Under the pieces are notes generated by a model. The model had not been told where the DNA came from, ran no database searches, and was given only the letters and a program-made list of their open reading frames with translations. Positions 5,087 through 6,157 of a stretch of 6,157 nucleotides of DNA are shown piece by piece. The translations under genes and the position numbers were made by a program. Source of the DNA: an uncultured Chloroflexota bacterium (GTDB lineage Bacteria; Chloroflexota; Anaerolineae; Aggregatilineales; Phototrophicaceae); the NCBI GenBank assembly GCA_937864975.1, contig CALMDI010000344.1:1-6157 (forward strand), written 5' to 3'. Positions within the stretch are counted from its first letter, which is position 1. Each line of letters opens with the position of its first letter.

Positions 5087-6154
5087 CTAACCAGGTGTCA
5101 CTTCAGGCGTGGCGTCCGTAGATGGCTCGGCGGTCGCTTCCGGGGTGATGTCCAGCGCTGGCTCGGCAGTGGCTTCGGGAATGGATTCACCGACGGCGGG
5201 ACGTTCGGAGTCGCTCACTTCAAGGCGGATGCGCCCGCGCGGGGCGACGATATTGAACTGAACGATGGTCTCGGCAAGCTCCACCGCCCGCGCTTCCAGC
5301 AGCCGGTTGAAGAGGAAGTTATAGACGTTCGGATCGTATTCAGGCTCGATGCCGCTGCCGCCGCGCTCCAGCTCCAGCCGCGCGGCGACCGACGCCGGGA
5401 CGAACAGCGTGATATTTCCGTCGCGCACCGCCAGCGTCCCCTGGGACTCGTCTGGCTGCGCCGAGATGGGATCGTACTCCGGCAGTGTGATCAGCGCGCT
5501 GCCCCGACCCAGGTCGATATTCAGTCGTTCCAGCGCGGTATCCTGCATGTTCAGCGTGACGCCGCCGTTCGCTCCGGTCAGCTGCACGTCGAGCGGCAGA
5601 TCGGGCGGAAGCTCGAGCCGGAAAGCGCCGCGCCCGACCGCTTCCAGCATCGGCAGGGAATTGGGTCGCGTCTCAAGAATCGTCAGTGTCGCGGAGCCAT
5701 CTCCTGGCTCGTCGTAGCCGACGACGATCTGGCTTTCGCGGCTGCCGACAAACGTGCCGCGGATGCCCGCATTGGCGTCCACCGCGCGCAGCAGTTCGAC
5801 ATCGGTATCCAGCGTCGAGACGCGCACGCGCAGCAAGCCTAAGCCCTCGCCGAGCGGCTGCTCGATCACCTGCTGATTGTCGGTGCGGCGCTCCTGGGCG
5901 CGGCTGGTAAAGGCAACCGCCGCGATACCGCCGACAATCGCCAGCGTCAGGATGACCGCAACTGCCGCGCCGAACGGAACGCGGTTGTTCAGAAACAGCG
6001 CCAGCCCGGCAAGCACCAGCAGCGCGGGCGCAGAACGCGCGAGAATATCGAACACCGGGGCGGGAATGACGCCGAGCGCTTGCGCGACCACGACGACGGC
6101 GATGACCAGCAGAATTAGCCCAAGCAGAAAGTTCGTGCGCCGCCGGACCCGCAT
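5087..6154 (-). CDS. LiaI/LiaF-like membrane protein with toast-rack-type beta domain and PEAT tail
   Basis: A 355-residue membrane protein. Basic RVRRR is followed by three hydrophobic helices at about 9-30, 41-55 and 61-82, in the arrangement of the LiaI/LiaF-like transmembrane domain. A Gln/Glu/Arg-rich linker then leads to a long beta-rich region (about 98-310) of alternating strands, such as GLLRVRVSTLDTDVELLR and GAFRLELPPDLPLDVQLTGANGGVTLNM. This resembles the toast-rack/DUF4097/LiaF C-terminal fold. The end (326-355) is a Pro/Glu/Ala/Thr tail with two 12-residue repeats. In Firmicutes LiaF restrains an envelope-stress sensor kinase; no kinase is visible here, so that role is not claimed. 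The beta domain is predicted to lie outside the membrane. The ATG at 6154 has AGG directly against it and only three bases of upstream sequence remain, so the true start may lie beyond the window. The 156-base gap to the next gene, with its own promoter, argues against an operon. Confidence 0.75.
   Translation of the reverse strand: MRVRRRTNFLLGLILLVIAVVVVAQALGVIPAPVFDILARSAPALLVLAGLALFLNNRVPFGAAVAVILTLAIVGGIAAVAFTSRAQERRTDNQQVIEQPLGEGLGLLRVRVSTLDTDVELLRAVDANAGIRGTFVGSRESQIVVGYDEPGDGSATLTILETRPNSLPMLEAVGRGAFRLELPPDLPLDVQLTGANGGVTLNMQDTALERLNIDLGRGSALITLPEYDPISAQPDESQGTLAVRDGNITLFVPASVAARLELERGGSGIEPEYDPNVYNFLFNRLLEARAVELAETIVQFNIVAPRGRIRLEVSDSERPAVGESIPEATAEPALDITPEATAEPSTDATPEVTPG
5124..5179. 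repeat. In-gene 36-bp tandem repeat encoding the PEATAEP tail
   Basis: Two copies, beginning GGCTCGGCGGTCGCTTCCGG (5124-5143) and GGCTCGGCAGTGGCTTCGGG (5160-5179), are 36 bases apart and differ at three of 20 bases. On the minus strand they encode 12-residue units starting PEATAEP, followed by a shorter PEVTPG at the end. The whole-codon period keeps the reading frame if copy number changes. Confidence 0.75.
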
Positions 6155-6157
6155 CCT

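Overview
The window looks like chromosomal sequence from a GC-rich, free-living bacterium, most likely a member of Chloroflexota (Anaerolineae-like). That is an inference. It rests on the gene mix (a secreted DUF4185 protein, a LiaF-like toast-rack membrane protein with a Pro-Glu-Ala-Thr tail, stand-alone propeller and hypothetical proteins), on high-GC coding sequence, and on an intergenic repeat of CGCAAAG and TCAGCNN heptamers. No rRNA, tRNA, CRISPR array, transposase or phage gene is visible.

Layout. 1-660: a complete ferritin gene (+) with a strong Shine-Dalgarno sequence and a textbook rho-independent terminator. 661-916: a non-coding gap containing an island of about 140 bp at roughly 28% GC (hand count), with palindromes. 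917-1972: a secreted DUF4185 (GH183-like) five-bladed-propeller-type protein (+). 1973-2026: a short convergent gap with a weak bidirectional terminator. 2027-2944: an alginate-lyase-like alpha/alpha-toroid protein (-) that seems to lack the usual catalytic Tyr/His. 2945-3090: a divergent promoter region with an inverted repeat. 3091-3849: an unrecognised protein (+) with a Pro-rich N-terminus, a SHOCT-like helical segment and a possible roadblock/profilin-like C-terminal domain. 3847-4024: a composite inverted repeat filling the gap between two convergent genes; its two ends form both stop codons. 4022-4930: a cytoplasmic WD40-like propeller protein (-), behind a promoter whose -35 lies in a perfect 16-bp palindrome. 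5087-6154: a LiaI/LiaF-type membrane protein (-) with a toast-rack-like beta domain and a repetitive acidic tail, possibly cut at the window edge.

The genes do not form one obvious operon. Strands alternate, and most genes have their own promoter or terminator signals. The only functional link I can suggest is between the DUF4185 and lyase-like proteins, since both families act on polysaccharides; they are convergent rather than co-transcribed. I see no clear new multi-gene system. The most interesting items are the composite repeat whose ends supply two stop codons, the 16-bp operator-like palindrome, the possibly inactive lyase-like protein and the two-part hypothetical protein.
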